Shown: positions 17,007-25,417 of the stretch, in pieces
Numbering within the stretch: position 1 is the stretch's first letter
How the letters are laid out: the number at the start of each line of letters is the position of its first letter
Source of the DNA: an uncultured Bacilli bacterium
GTDB taxonomy: Bacteria; Bacillota_I; Bacilli_A; RF39; UBA660
Assembly (NCBI GenBank): GCA_947625425.1
Contig: CANQOH010000004.1
Span: forward strand, 1 to 64,000
DNA length: 64,000 nt
Direction: 5' to 3'
Translations under genes and position numbers: made by a program
Notes under the pieces: generated by a model
What the model saw: the letters and a program-made list of their open reading frames with translations, nothing else
Told to the model about the DNA's origin: nothing
The model's database searches: none

Positions 17007-17643
17007 ATTGTTGTTGATTTGTTGAATTATTTACATTACTTGGATTAGTTGGAGCATTATTTAATGGCGTTGGTGATGGCGTTACAGGACTTGGTTGTAC
17101 TGGAGCAGGTTGAGCAGCTGGAGCAGTAGCATTATTTGTAACATTACCTAAATCAATACCATTAATATAATTGACTATTTTAGTAACAAATTCATTAATC
17201 TTCTTACTAACAAAGTTTTCTTTTGTTGGTTTATTTTGGATAGTTGCAATAATAAATGTGAATTTAACTATTAAGAATATGAAACTAACTATATTATCAG
17301 CCATACTAACAAGTTTAGATATTGGGTTTAAACAATATTGGGTTAATGGGGTAAAATCTATTTGATCTGTTATATCTAAGAATGAATTAATTAAATTTAG
17401 AACATCATTAATTGTTCCTAGAACAAGATTTACTCCACCTACAATAAGATCCCAAGCAGTACTTACAATAGTATAAGCTGCAAAGAATGTTATAACTTTA
17501 ATAATTATAGATTTTAGTTTATCATCAACTTCACAAAATAATAGCATAAATAATACTACAAGTAGTAATGTTTGCCATCCAGCAAATAAACAAGCAAGTA
17601 GTACTATCGCAGCTAAACCAGGGTTAATTTTTATTTTGCTCAT
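17005..17643 (-). CDS. Membrane protein with Pro/Ala/Asn-rich tail, function unknown
   Basis: 212 residues. Four or so hydrophobic segments (about 8-38, 44-75, 110-140) enclose an amphipathic stretch. The last 45 residues are low complexity with Pro, Ala, Thr, Asn and Gln (repeats of PAP/PSP type, ending NQQQ). No family recognised. The gene stands alone, opposite gerQ and sharing a terminator with it. The tail resembles a flexible linker, possibly cytoplasmic or wall-exposed. GGAGG-type RBS precedes the ATG. Confidence 0.65.
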   Translation of the reverse strand: MSKIKINPGLAAIVLLACLFAGWQTLLLVVLFMLLFCEVDDKLKSIIIKVITFFAAYTIVSTAWDLIVGGVNLVLGTINDVLNLINSFLDITDQIDFTPLTQYCLNPISKLVSMADNIVSFIFLIVKFTFIIATIQNKPTKENFVSKKINEFVTKIVNYINGIDLGNVTNNATAPAAQPAPVQPSPVTPSPTPLNNAPTNPSNVNNSTNQQQ

Positions 17644-17708
17644 ATTTTATTTCCTCCTATTATAAATTATATATTTTTTTAATTTATTCAGCAATAACAT
17701 TTTATTAC

Positions 17709-17750
17709 AAAAAAGAGATTTAATTATAATACATACTAAATCTCTTTTTT
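17709..17750 (-). terminator. Terminator after MBL-fold hydrolase
   Basis: Fourteen-bp stem AAAAAAGAGATTTA/TAAATCTCTTTTTT with a 14-nt loop, overlapping the stop of the gene on the minus strand. Confidence 0.85.
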
Positions 17751-18220
17751 TCTTCGCCTAAATTTGTTTCTTCACCATGACCAGGATAGATAGTTATATC
17801 ATCAGGATAGTTTTCCATCAGATGAAGACTATATTGCATATCTTTATTACTACCACCTAAATCAGTTCGACCAATATTATGATAGAAAATAAAATCACCA
17901 ACAAACATTACTTTATCTTCTTTAAAATAAAAAGTACGTGAATCAAAAGTATGACCAGGAGTTTCGATTATTTCAAATTTAAATTTCTTACTTTTTACTT
18001 TATTTATTTCTAAATTATATGTACTTAATACTTCTTCTAAAGCGCCTATGTGATCTTGATGAAAATGGGTTACTAAACAACCAACTACTTGGTAATTTTT
18101 AACAGCGTCTTGAATCTTTTTAAAGTCATCACCAGGATCAACGATAATACATTCATTATCAATTGATACAATATAACAATTTGTTTCTAATGAACCAACA
18201 GTTATTTTTTCGATTTTCAT
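17720..18220 (-). CDS. MBL-fold metallo-hydrolase, GloB-like
   Basis: About 166 residues. THFHQDHIGAL is the H-x-H-x-D-H metal motif; GHTFDSRTF and a final YPGHGEET supply further ligands. This compact form is common in Firmicutes and is often annotated as hydroxyacylglutathione hydrolase-like, though the real substrate is unknown. An upstream in-frame extension to 18316 exists, but ATG 18220 has AGAGGTGA close by and begins the conserved MKIEKITVG strand. Divergent from the LemA gene. Confidence 0.88.
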   Translation of the reverse strand: MKIEKITVGSLETNCYIVSIDNECIIVDPGDDFKKIQDAVKNYQVVGCLVTHFHQDHIGALEEVLSTYNLEINKVKSKKFKFEIIETPGHTFDSRTFYFKEDKVMFVGDFIFYHNIGRTDLGGSNKDMQYSLHLMENYPDDITIYPGHGEETNLGEEKKRFSMYYN

Positions 18221-18309
18221 ATTGCTCACCTCTTTACATTTTAGTATAAATAAACTATTTTGTAAATTTAATATTATGCTATAATTTAAGTAGAATTGAG
18301 GTTTTGTAT

Positions 18310-18855
18310 ATGCCATTATTATATAGTTTTTTATTTATAATTATAATTATTGGAGCTTTAGGTATTTTATATGTTTATCAATTTAATAAATTAATGCATT
18401 CTAAAACTAAAATAGATCAAGCTGAATATTTAATAGATGAAGCTTTAAGAAATAGATATGATATTTTACTGAGAGCAGATAAATTAATTCAAACGGAACT
18501 TAAAAATGATAAAACTTATTTTAAAGGATTAGATAAAATTAAAAAAGAAGATATTAGTAATTTTGATTTAGATCGAAAATTAACGGAATATTTAAATTTA
18601 TTAGAACAAATTAAAATAGATAATCCGACTTTAGGAGATGTCAAAGGTCTTAAAGATTTATTAAGTGAAAATAAAAAAGAAGGAGAAAAGTTGCAAGCAG
18701 CTAAATCTTATTATAATAAGTATACTAGTGAACTTAATGATTTAATTAGAACGTTCCCTTCTAATGTTGTAGCTAAGATGCATGGAATAAGTATTAAACC
18801 ATTCTTTGATGGTAAGAATTTAGAAGATACGATTATTGATGATTTTAAACTATAA
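18310..18855 (+). CDS. LemA-family membrane protein
   Basis: About 181 residues. One N-terminal TM (about 3-24), then a helical bundle. KIDQAEYLIDEALRNRYDIL and LNDLIRTFPSNVVAKMHGIS correspond to the LemA family (vs. IDV.LKRR.DL and the FP.n..A...GF end). LemA proteins are exported helical bundles of unknown role. ATG 18310 has GAGG eight nt upstream; a TTG two codons earlier is less likely. An extended -10 TGCTATAAT is at 18277-18285. A hairpin terminator follows. Confidence 0.82.
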   Translation: MPLLYSFLFIIIIIGALGILYVYQFNKLMHSKTKIDQAEYLIDEALRNRYDILLRADKLIQTELKNDKTYFKGLDKIKKEDISNFDLDRKLTEYLNLLEQIKIDNPTLGDVKGLKDLLSENKKEGEKLQAAKSYYNKYTSELNDLIRTFPSNVVAKMHGISIKPFFDGKNLEDTIIDDFKL

Positions 18856-18877
18856 AAACTCTACAATGTAGAGTTTT
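18855..18877. terminator. Terminator, lemA-type gene / ung
   Basis: Stem AAAACTCTAC/GTAGAGTTTT with a 3-nt loop between convergent genes, T-rich on both sides. Confidence 0.8.
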
Positions 18878-19544
18878 ATTTTGTATTTAAATTCCAATCT
18901 ATTTCTTTTAAGTTATGACTTTTTAAGAAGTTATTTGTTTTAGAAAATGGTTTACTACCAAAGAAGCCACTATGAGCTGAAAATGGTGATGGATGAGGTG
19001 AAGTAATGATTAAGTGTTTAGGATTAGTTATGTATTTAGCTTTTTCTTTAGCAAAATTACCCCATAATATAAAGACAACTGGTTCTTCTTTTTGATTTAA
19101 TACTTTAATTATGTAATCAGTTAATAATTCCCAACCTAAATTACGATGAGAAGCTGGTGAATCTTTTACAACAGTTAAAACGGCATTAAGCATTAGAACG
19201 CCTTCTTTACCCCATTTAGTTAAATCACCTGAAGTAGCTATAGGTATTTTTAAATCATCATATAGTTCTTTATATATATTTTGTAAAGATGGAGGGATTT
19301 TAATTCCTTCTTGAACAGAGAAAGATAGTCCATGAGCTTCACCTTCGCCATGGTATGGATCTTGACCGACTATAACAACTTTAGTATTGGAATATGGAGT
19401 TAGTTTTAAAGCATTAAAAATATAGTTTTTAGGGGGATATATTATTTTAGTATTATATTCATTATCAATTATTTTCATAAATTTTTTAAAGCCTTCACTA
19501 TGCCATATAATACTTAATTTTTCATCCCAATCATTACCTATCAT
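18876..19544 (-). CDS. ung: Uracil-DNA glycosylase
   Basis: 222 residues, family-1 UDG. VGQDPYHGEGEAHGLSFSV carries the catalytic water-activating Asp, LNAVLTV the pocket, and HPSPFSAHSGFFG the minor-groove loop with catalytic His. It removes uracil from DNA to start base-excision repair. It is transcribed toward the terminator shared with the LemA-type gene. The ATG at 19544 has a GAAGG-type RBS. Confidence 0.97.
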   Translation of the reverse strand: MIGNDWDEKLSIIWHSEGFKKFMKIIDNEYNTKIIYPPKNYIFNALKLTPYSNTKVVIVGQDPYHGEGEAHGLSFSVQEGIKIPPSLQNIYKELYDDLKIPIATSGDLTKWGKEGVLMLNAVLTVVKDSPASHRNLGWELLTDYIIKVLNQKEEPVVFILWGNFAKEKAKYITNPKHLIITSPHPSPFSAHSGFFGSKPFSKTNNFLKSHNLKEIDWNLNTK

Positions 19545-19596
19545 AAGTTCACCTTCTTTGTTTAATTTATCATATTTTATTTATCTTGTTAAGAAA

Positions 19597-19635
19597 AAAC
19601 AATGAAAAGATTATTTATGATACTTTTCATTGTTT
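19597..19635 (-). terminator. Terminator of the walJ-rlmH operon
   Basis: Stem AAACAATGAAAAG/CTTTTCATTGTTT followed by T-run on the minus strand; overlaps the rlmH stop. Confidence 0.85.
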
Positions 19636-20048
19636 AATATTTTAAATGAACGATATATTTGTTCTAAAAGAATTCCTCTAAATAAACCATGAGGGAATGT
19701 CATTTTAGAAAATGATAAACGATAATCTGCTCTATTTTTTATATCTTCATGTAGTCCTTCACTACTACCTATAATAAAAGTTATCGTACTATGAGATATA
19801 AAGGTTTCATCAATCTTTTTAGCTAAAGAGATTGAATCAATTTCTTTACCATCGATATCGAGAGCAATAACATAATCATCTTTACCTATGTGTTTTTCAA
19901 TATTTATTTTTTCATTATAAAGATTGTTTTCATCTTTTAATTCAATTATTTCTAATTTATGATATTTATTTATACGTTCTTTATAATCATTAATTAGATT
20001 GTTTAAATATTCTTCTTTTATTTTACCTAAACAAATTATTTTAATCAT
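19611..20048 (-). CDS. rlmH: 23S rRNA pseudouridine-1915 N3-methyltransferase RlmH
   Basis: 145 residues, slightly under the usual 155-159. A SPOUT-class SAM methyltransferase: IIGSSEGL and SFSKMTFPHGLFRGILLEQIYR form the trefoil knot and SAM site. It methylates pseudouridine 1915 in helix 69 of 23S rRNA. Its start overlaps walJ by 4 nt, preserving the walJ-rlmH neighbourhood of Bacillus, here without htrA between. Confidence 0.95.
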   Translation of the reverse strand: MIKIICLGKIKEEYLNNLINDYKERINKYHKLEIIELKDENNLYNEKINIEKHIGKDDYVIALDIDGKEIDSISLAKKIDETFISHSTITFIIGSSEGLHEDIKNRADYRLSFSKMTFPHGLFRGILLEQIYRSFKILNNEKYHK

Positions 20049-20809
20049 ATTTCATACAACTCACTTCGTTCTTTTTGTTTAGCACAAGTTACATTTTGAA
20101 AATCTATTTCATATTCACTAAATACTTCTTTTAAAGTTTCTAAAGCTTTTTCTTCAGTATTATTTTTTTGTGATAAATGACCTAGAAGGATTTGCTTAGT
20201 GTCAGGTCCAATTATTTTGGATAAGTAGATAGCACTATCACGATTAGATAAGTGACCATAAGGTCCAGCGACACGATCTTTTAACCATTTAGGATATGGT
20301 CCATTCATCAACATTTCAACATCATGATTACTTTCAAATAAGTAAAAGTTTAAATTACTGATTTTTTTGAAGTATTTTTGATTAACAAAGCCAGTATCAG
20401 TCATATATAACATAGATTTACCATTACTTTTTAAGATAAAACTTCGTGAATCTGAAGTATCATGAGATGTTTTTAGAATATCAACAGTTAAATCATCTAA
20501 ATAAACAGAATCATTATATAAAAGAATATTTTCATAGTATTTTAAGAAATCTAATTCAGAGAACATTTGGGGACTTAAACAGATAATTGGTTTATATTTT
20601 TTGATAATATTTTTTAGGGCTTTTATATGGTCGTCATGAACGTGGGTGATAAATATATAATCTATATCTTCTATATTAACAGAAAGCTCAGAAAGCTTGT
20701 CTTTTATGTATTTAACAGTTGTTCCGACATCTAGTAAAACTTTATGATTGACTGTTTCGACATAAGTTACATTGCCTTCTGAGCCACTAGCTAAATTACA
20801 AATTTTCAT
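20045..20809 (-). CDS. walJ: WalJ/YycJ MBL-fold exonuclease
   Basis: About 254 residues. The metal motif is THVHDDHIKAL; LASGSEGNVTYVE at the N-terminus and LLGHLSQKNN near the end are typical of YycJ. The family has 5'-3' exonuclease activity and coordinates division and replication. In Bacillus it lies in the walRK operon; here no walR or walK is nearby, and instead an M23 peptidase gene precedes it and overlaps it. ATG 20818 or 20809 could be the start; both are close to an AAGG. Confidence 0.9.
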   Translation of the reverse strand: MKICNLASGSEGNVTYVETVNHKVLLDVGTTVKYIKDKLSELSVNIEDIDYIFITHVHDDHIKALKNIIKKYKPIICLSPQMFSELDFLKYYENILLYNDSVYLDDLTVDILKTSHDTSDSRSFILKSNGKSMLYMTDTGFVNQKYFKKISNLNFYLFESNHDVEMLMNGPYPKWLKDRVAGPYGHLSNRDSAIYLSKIIGPDTKQILLGHLSQKNNTEEKALETLKEVFSEYEIDFQNVTCAKQKERSELYEI

Positions 20810-22359
20810 TATTTCCATAACCTTAATGGATTAACTGATTTACCACCATTATATGGACGACCATTAAATAAACCAAAGTGTAAGTGAACGCCGGTTGCTG
20901 TTCCTGTTTTACCCATTTTGCCAATTTGTTGTCCTCGTTTTACTTGTTGCCCTACAGAAACAATCATATCACATTCTGATGACTTATATCTTTTATAAGG
21001 AACGTCGTTTTTATATTTAGTAGTCATATGTGCATAGACTGTATAATAACCATTATCATGTTCTAGAACAACGTTACAACCTGAGGCTGTACCAACAATT
21101 CCACCAAAACCAGCTTCGATAACTGTTCCATCTAAGGCCGCATAGATAGGTGAATTATCACCAGTACCTGAGATATCTATACCATCATGGAATGATCCAC
21201 AACGCCATTCGTAACCTGAAGTAATATAATATGGATGGTTGGTTGGCCAATACCACTCGCCACCAAGGTCTAATGGCTTACCGGTTATACCGCCACCGCT
21301 TGAACGTTTTCTGGTTCCTTTAACAACAATCTTATTTTGGATATTTCTAATTACTAATTCAGTTTTAACATCAGCACGTTGTTGGTTTTCTTCACCATTT
21401 ATGAACTGGGCACGAGATGATATACGGCTTATACCATTAACACCTTCTTGAATAGTTTCAGAGTAATCAGTATATTTGGTATTGTCTTCTTGATATATTG
21501 TTTGATATTGTTGTTCAATATCTTCAATAATATATTCCTCATAAATAAAAGTTAAGACCGGATTAATTAAGGAAACATCTAATTTTTGACCAATTGCAAG
21601 TAATGTATCGACACTTTTGATATTTTGATTAGCAATTAGTAATTCACTAGTATTAAGTTTATTATTCTCAGCAATCTTTTCAATAGTATCGCCTTGAACA
21701 ACTGTATATTCTTTTACGTCATTGTTATCACCAAATAATAAATATCTAGTTAGTTCAGCAACATCAGTATATATTTTTTCATTAACACTGATATAAGATT
21801 CTTTTATTGATATATCTTCTTCAAAAAGCATTCTTTCAATAATATAACCAGTATCAGCTATTTCTGGTTGAAGACCTTCAATATATTCATCATAACGTTC
21901 TTCAGTAACGAATGTTTTGGCAACATTTTTAATTGCTTCTTCAAAAACCTTTTTATCTAAAACATAGATGTACTTAGTAGGTTCTTCTTCATCATCACTT
22001 TTTATTGTGATTGTATAACCTTTAATAGTAAAAGTTTTATCGTCTTTAATATAATTATATACATCTCTGATTGTAGATATTTTTTCATTATAGGTATTCT
22101 TCTTTATGATTTGGAATCCTTTAGGTGGATATACTTGATCAACATTATATTGTTCTTTTATTTCAGATTGTTCATCATTGATTAAGTTATATAATTCATC
22201 TTTAGATTCAATAACTCCTATTTTTTGACCATCTAAGTAAACTTGGAATAAATTATTAGGGGTTTCTTCTGGTTTTTCAAAATAAAAATTAAGACCTAGA
22301 AGTATACCTAATCCAATAGTAAATATAGCAGATAAAATAAGGCTTTTTATTTTATTCAT
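20809..22359 (-). CDS. Membrane-anchored LysM-G5-M23 peptidoglycan endopeptidase
   Basis: About 516 residues. N-terminal TM (about 8-26), a 200-residue region with alternating acidic and Tyr-rich segments, LysM at about 220-265 (VVQGDTIEKIAENNKLN), a G5-like region about 270-350, and a C-terminal M23 domain with FHDGIDISG (H-x3-D) and HLHFGLF. It binds glycan and cuts peptide crossbridges. It occupies the position of yycH/yycI next to walJ. ATG 22359 has AAGGAAG at good spacing. Its start overlaps the dnaB end, so it belongs to the rplI-dnaB-M23-walJ-rlmH operon. Confidence 0.9.
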   Translation of the reverse strand: MNKIKSLILSAIFTIGLGILLGLNFYFEKPEETPNNLFQVYLDGQKIGVIESKDELYNLINDEQSEIKEQYNVDQVYPPKGFQIIKKNTYNEKISTIRDVYNYIKDDKTFTIKGYTITIKSDDEEEPTKYIYVLDKKVFEEAIKNVAKTFVTEERYDEYIEGLQPEIADTGYIIERMLFEEDISIKESYISVNEKIYTDVAELTRYLLFGDNNDVKEYTVVQGDTIEKIAENNKLNTSELLIANQNIKSVDTLLAIGQKLDVSLINPVLTFIYEEYIIEDIEQQYQTIYQEDNTKYTDYSETIQEGVNGISRISSRAQFINGEENQQRADVKTELVIRNIQNKIVVKGTRKRSSGGGITGKPLDLGGEWYWPTNHPYYITSGYEWRCGSFHDGIDISGTGDNSPIYAALDGTVIEAGFGGIVGTASGCNVVLEHDNGYYTVYAHMTTKYKNDVPYKRYKSSECDMIVSVGQQVKRGQQIGKMGKTGTATGVHLHFGLFNGRPYNGGKSVNPLRLWK

Positions 22360-23710
22360 TTTCATCTTCCTTTTCAGTAGCTAAATAATTTCTAAAGTTA
22401 CTCATGTTAAGTTCAAATAATAATTGGAATTTACCTGTTGAACCTTTACGATGTTTAGCAATTATTATGTCTGCTGGAACATTATTTTCTTTATTTAATT
22501 CTGTTTTAGCTTTGTAGTAATCGTTACGATTAATAAAGATTACTAAGTCGGCATCTTGTTCAATAGAACCTGATTCACGTAAGTCAGCTAACATAGGTTG
22601 GTTGTTTTCACGTTTTTCAGCAGTACGATTTAATTGGGCTAATGCGATAACGGGAACTTTTAATTCCATAGCCATTGTTTTAAAGGCACGTGAAATTTCT
22701 GATACTTCACGTTCACGTGAATCTGGACGTTTTCCACCGCTAGTTACTAACTGTAAGTAGTCGATGATTATCAGACCTAGTCCTTCATCTTTATTAGCTA
22801 GATTACGACATTTAGCTTTTATTTCAGCCGCTGTGATGCTGGCATCATCAACGATTTGAATATTAGTTTCAGCTAATTGACTATTAGCTTCGTTGATTCT
22901 TTTCCAATCATCGTGATTTAATTGACCAGTTTGAATTTTTTTAGAATCAACTTGACCAACAGCTGAACGCATTCTATTAACTAGTTGTTCAGCTGGCATT
23001 TCTAAGTTGAAGATAGCAACGGCTTTTTTCATATTTTTAGCCGCATTAACAGCAATGTTTAAAGCAAAAGCTGTTTTACCCATACCAGGACGGGCAGCGA
23101 CGATTATTAATTCACCTTCATGAAAACCAGCTGTAGCTTTATCTAAATCGTAGAAACCTGATGGTACTCCAGTTATTTCTGATTTGTTTTTAGATAAGAA
23201 TTCTAGTTGTTCTTGAGCACGCGCTATAGCGTCTTTAATATGAATAAAGTCACTAGTTTGTCTTTCTTTAACAACATTTAAAATTCTTTTTTCAGCTTCA
23301 TCTAAAGTACGAGTAACATCTTCATCTTCTTCATAAGCATCAGTGACAATATCAGTAGCTGTTTCAATTAAATTACGCATTATAGCTTTATCTTTAACTA
23401 TTTTTATATAATAATCTAAATTAGCTGCTGTGGCTACCGAATCAATTACTTCACTAATATAATCGATTCCACCAACAGCTGATAGATTTTTCTTTTTATC
23501 TAATTCTTCTTTAACTGTTGTTATATCAATAGGTATTTTGTTTTCATAACAACTTTTTATGGCAGCAAAAAGTTTTTTGTTGGCATCACTATAAAACATA
23601 TCTTCATATAGTTCATCACAGATTTTTACAACTGCATTTTTATTTAAAAAGGCAACGCCTAAAACACTCATTTCTGCTTCTAAATTTTGCGGCATTTTTC
23701 TAGTTGGCAT
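22352..23710 (-). CDS. dnaB: Replicative DNA helicase
   Basis: About 452 residues (DnaC in Bacillus). N-terminal primase-interaction domain about 1-150 beginning MPQNLEAEMSVLG, linker helix, then a RecA-like C-terminal ATPase with Walker A ARPGMGKTAFALN, IIIDYLQL and the DnaB LRESGSIEQDADLV box. It unwinds DNA ahead of the fork as a hexamer. ATG 23710 has AGGTG six nt upstream; GTG 23719 overlaps that site. It directly follows rplI, as in other Firmicutes. Confidence 0.97.
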   Translation of the reverse strand: MPTRKMPQNLEAEMSVLGVAFLNKNAVVKICDELYEDMFYSDANKKLFAAIKSCYENKIPIDITTVKEELDKKKNLSAVGGIDYISEVIDSVATAANLDYYIKIVKDKAIMRNLIETATDIVTDAYEEDEDVTRTLDEAEKRILNVVKERQTSDFIHIKDAIARAQEQLEFLSKNKSEITGVPSGFYDLDKATAGFHEGELIIVAARPGMGKTAFALNIAVNAAKNMKKAVAIFNLEMPAEQLVNRMRSAVGQVDSKKIQTGQLNHDDWKRINEANSQLAETNIQIVDDASITAAEIKAKCRNLANKDEGLGLIIIDYLQLVTSGGKRPDSREREVSEISRAFKTMAMELKVPVIALAQLNRTAEKRENNQPMLADLRESGSIEQDADLVIFINRNDYYKAKTELNKENNVPADIIIAKHRKGSTGKFQLLFELNMSNFRNYLATEKEDENE

Positions 23711-23719
23711 GATTATCAC

Positions 23720-24160
23720 CTACTTTTTTAAAGTTACTTTAATTACTCCTTTTACTTTTTTATGAAGTATAACTTCAACATTATGAGTTCCTAAAGAATC
23801 AATTGGATATGTAATATTAATTTTCTTTTTATCAATATCAATACCTTTTTTCTTTAATTCTTCACATATTTGCTTTGAAGATACAGTACCAAATACTTTA
23901 TCTTGTTCACCAGTTTTAACTTTAATAACAATTTCCATTGTTTTAAGTTTTTCAACTAGTTTTTGACATTCAGCTATATAAGCATCTTCTTCAGCTTTTC
24001 TTTTATCTAATTCTTTTTCTAATATTTTTTTACTAGTTGTAGTAGCTGCTACTGCAAGACCGTTTTTAATTAAGAAATTTCTTGCATAGCCATCACTTAC
24101 ATCAATTATTTGATCTTTTTTCCCCTGTTTTTTAACATCTTGAAGTAAAATAACTTTCAT
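23720..24160 (-). CDS. rplI: 50S ribosomal protein L9
   Basis: About 146 residues. [30 protein letters not shown] is compressed here to the classical L9 N-domain, followed by the long connecting helix and the C-domain (GSVSSKQI-like [15 protein letters not shown]). It binds 23S rRNA near L1. ATG 24160 is preferred: the upstream TTG lies within the GAGGAG ribosome binding site. First gene of a five-gene operon. A TGGTATAAT extended -10 lies upstream. Confidence 0.97.
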   Translation of the reverse strand: MKVILLQDVKKQGKKDQIIDVSDGYARNFLIKNGLAVAATTTSKKILEKELDKRKAEEDAYIAECQKLVEKLKTMEIVIKVKTGEQDKVFGTVSSKQICEELKKKGIDIDKKKINITYPIDSLGTHNVEVILHKKVKGVIKVTLKK

Positions 24161-24283
24161 TTTATCACTCCTCAATAAATGTCTGTAATTAATTATACCA
24201 AATATTAATTAATTAATAAATACCATGGTTAATTTGGTAATGGTTATTATAACATAATTTATTCTTTATTATATAGTAAAAAA

Positions 24284-24307
24284 GAAATAATCTTTTTGGA
24301 TTATTTC
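24284..24307 (-). terminator. Terminator closing the WXG100 island
   Basis: Stem GAAATAATC/GATTATTTC followed on the minus strand by TTTTTT. It overlaps the end of the small membrane-protein gene. Confidence 0.8.
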
Positions 24308-24678
24308 TCTGTTTCAGCATCAATATCATTACCACAAACGGCATCAAATGATATATAATTTGAATCTACAACTTTCTTAAGAAAATCTTTTTGAGTTTGT
24401 TCATTGTTGTTTACTAAACCAATATGAATTCCTTCATTATCGGTATACATGCATTTCATATTACAATAATCTTTATTTCGTGTAAAAACGCTATCGCAGT
24501 AATTATTAATTCCGCTATTTAAATCATTTATGTATTTATCTGTAATTAAGTCTGGATTTTCTTCCATTGCTTGATTTAAGTTTACTTTTGAAGGTAAATT
24601 CATGTTTATTAAAACAATAAACATTATAGCTATAGGAATAATAACACAAATTAATAATATAATATCCTTTTTTTTCAT
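24301..24678 (-). CDS. Small membrane protein at the end of the WXG100 island, function unknown
   Basis: About 125 residues: one TM (about 5-27), then an outward-facing domain with five Cys (NYCDSVF, KDYCNMKCMY, AVCGND) that could form disulphides. The ATG at 24678 has GAGG seven nt upstream; the longer reading lacks an RBS. It follows the WXG genes after an internal hairpin terminator, so it is probably transcribed by read-through. I do not recognise it. A surface-exposed accessory protein of the secretion island is plausible inference. Confidence 0.65.
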   Translation of the reverse strand: MKKKDIILLICVIIPIAIMFIVLINMNLPSKVNLNQAMEENPDLITDKYINDLNSGINNYCDSVFTRNKDYCNMKCMYTDNEGIHIGLVNNNEQTQKDFLKKVVDSNYISFDAVCGNDIDAETEK

Positions 24679-24705
24679 ATAAACCTCATATTCTTTTAAG
24701 CAAAA

Positions 24706-24729
24706 AAACAAATAGTTGTCTATTTGTTT
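24706..24729 (-). terminator. Intra-island terminator after the last WXG gene
   Basis: Stem AAACAAATAG/CTATTTGTTT, 4-nt loop, T-run on the minus strand. It lies before the 24678 gene and probably makes that gene less expressed. Confidence 0.75.
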
Positions 24730-25031
24730 CCCATAGCGTCTGTTATTTGTGTTCCAACTTTTATATCTGCTTCTTCGTTTCTATTAGTTACAGTATAGAT
24801 ATGATTTCTCATAGTTACAACATTGTTATAGAATACTTCATAATTTCTTCTTAGTTCTTGATAACGAGCATTAGCTTCTTCAGCTCCACTACTGCGCCAT
24901 CCTTCACCATATAAATTATTCATTGTTGTATCTATTCCATCAAATACTCCTTGAATATTATCAGCTATTCCTTTTATGGTATCAGCATATGATCTTGCTG
25001 ATGCATAATCTGATTCTTCAAATTCGTTCAT
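24720..25031 (-). CDS. WXG100-like protein
   Basis: 103 residues, helical, with a turn at YGEGWRSSGAEEANARY (Trp45) between two predicted amphipathic helices. That is the size and layout of ESAT-6/WXG100 type VII secretion substrates, although Gly is not at Trp+2. It is one of two tandem genes of this size; the pair may form a heterodimer as EsxA/EsxB do. It follows the 25354 gene by 14 nt with a GGAAA-type RBS. Confidence 0.75.
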   Translation of the reverse strand: MNEFEESDYASARSYADTIKGIADNIQGVFDGIDTTMNNLYGEGWRSSGAEEANARYQELRRNYEVFYNNVVTMRNHIYTVTNRNEEADIKVGTQITDAMGNK

Positions 25032-25045
25032 ATAATATTTCCTTT

Positions 25046-25354
25046 CTAATTAACCTCAAATAAGTTTTTTCCTTCTTGAGCATTTTGTTCTTCAGTTTCA
25101 TTTAATGTATTTGCTCCACTTGATATTGTTTCTCCTAAAGTGTTTATTAAAGCTTCAAATTCATTTAGGTTACTTACTTGAGCATCTACTGACGTTCCAA
25201 AACTTGTTGCTGATGAACCTCTCCAAATATCTAGTAATCCTTCTTTATTTCTTTGTAATTGTCCAATTTGATCATGTAGTTGAGTTGCATAATCTACTGT
25301 TTTTCTTCCTTGTTCGTCCATTACTTCTGGAGATACATAAAGTCCGTTTGCCAT
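25046..25354 (-). CDS. WXG100 protein
   Basis: About 102 residues, helix-turn-helix with the canonical turn DIWRGSSATSF (W44-R-G46). Flanking helices are amphipathic and the C-terminus is acidic, as expected of a type VII secreted helical hairpin. ATG 25354 has AGAGG at suitable distance, while ATG 25363 abuts it. It is adjacent to a second WXG-like gene downstream. No EssC-type ATPase is in the window. Confidence 0.8.
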   Translation of the reverse strand: MANGLYVSPEVMDEQGRKTVDYATQLHDQIGQLQRNKEGLLDIWRGSSATSFGTSVDAQVSNLNEFEALINTLGETISSGANTLNETEEQNAQEGKNLFEVN

Positions 25355-25417
25355 ATTGCACATCCTCTCTATTTTACTTATAGCATATTTTTATTTGTTT
25401 ATAAACTTTTTTTACTT

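Noticed and set aside
24176..24283. TAATTAAT-rich repeats and CCATGG half palindromes before rplI as an operator or att site
   Set aside because: Low-complexity AT sequence; no clean repeat pair or integrase gene nearby.
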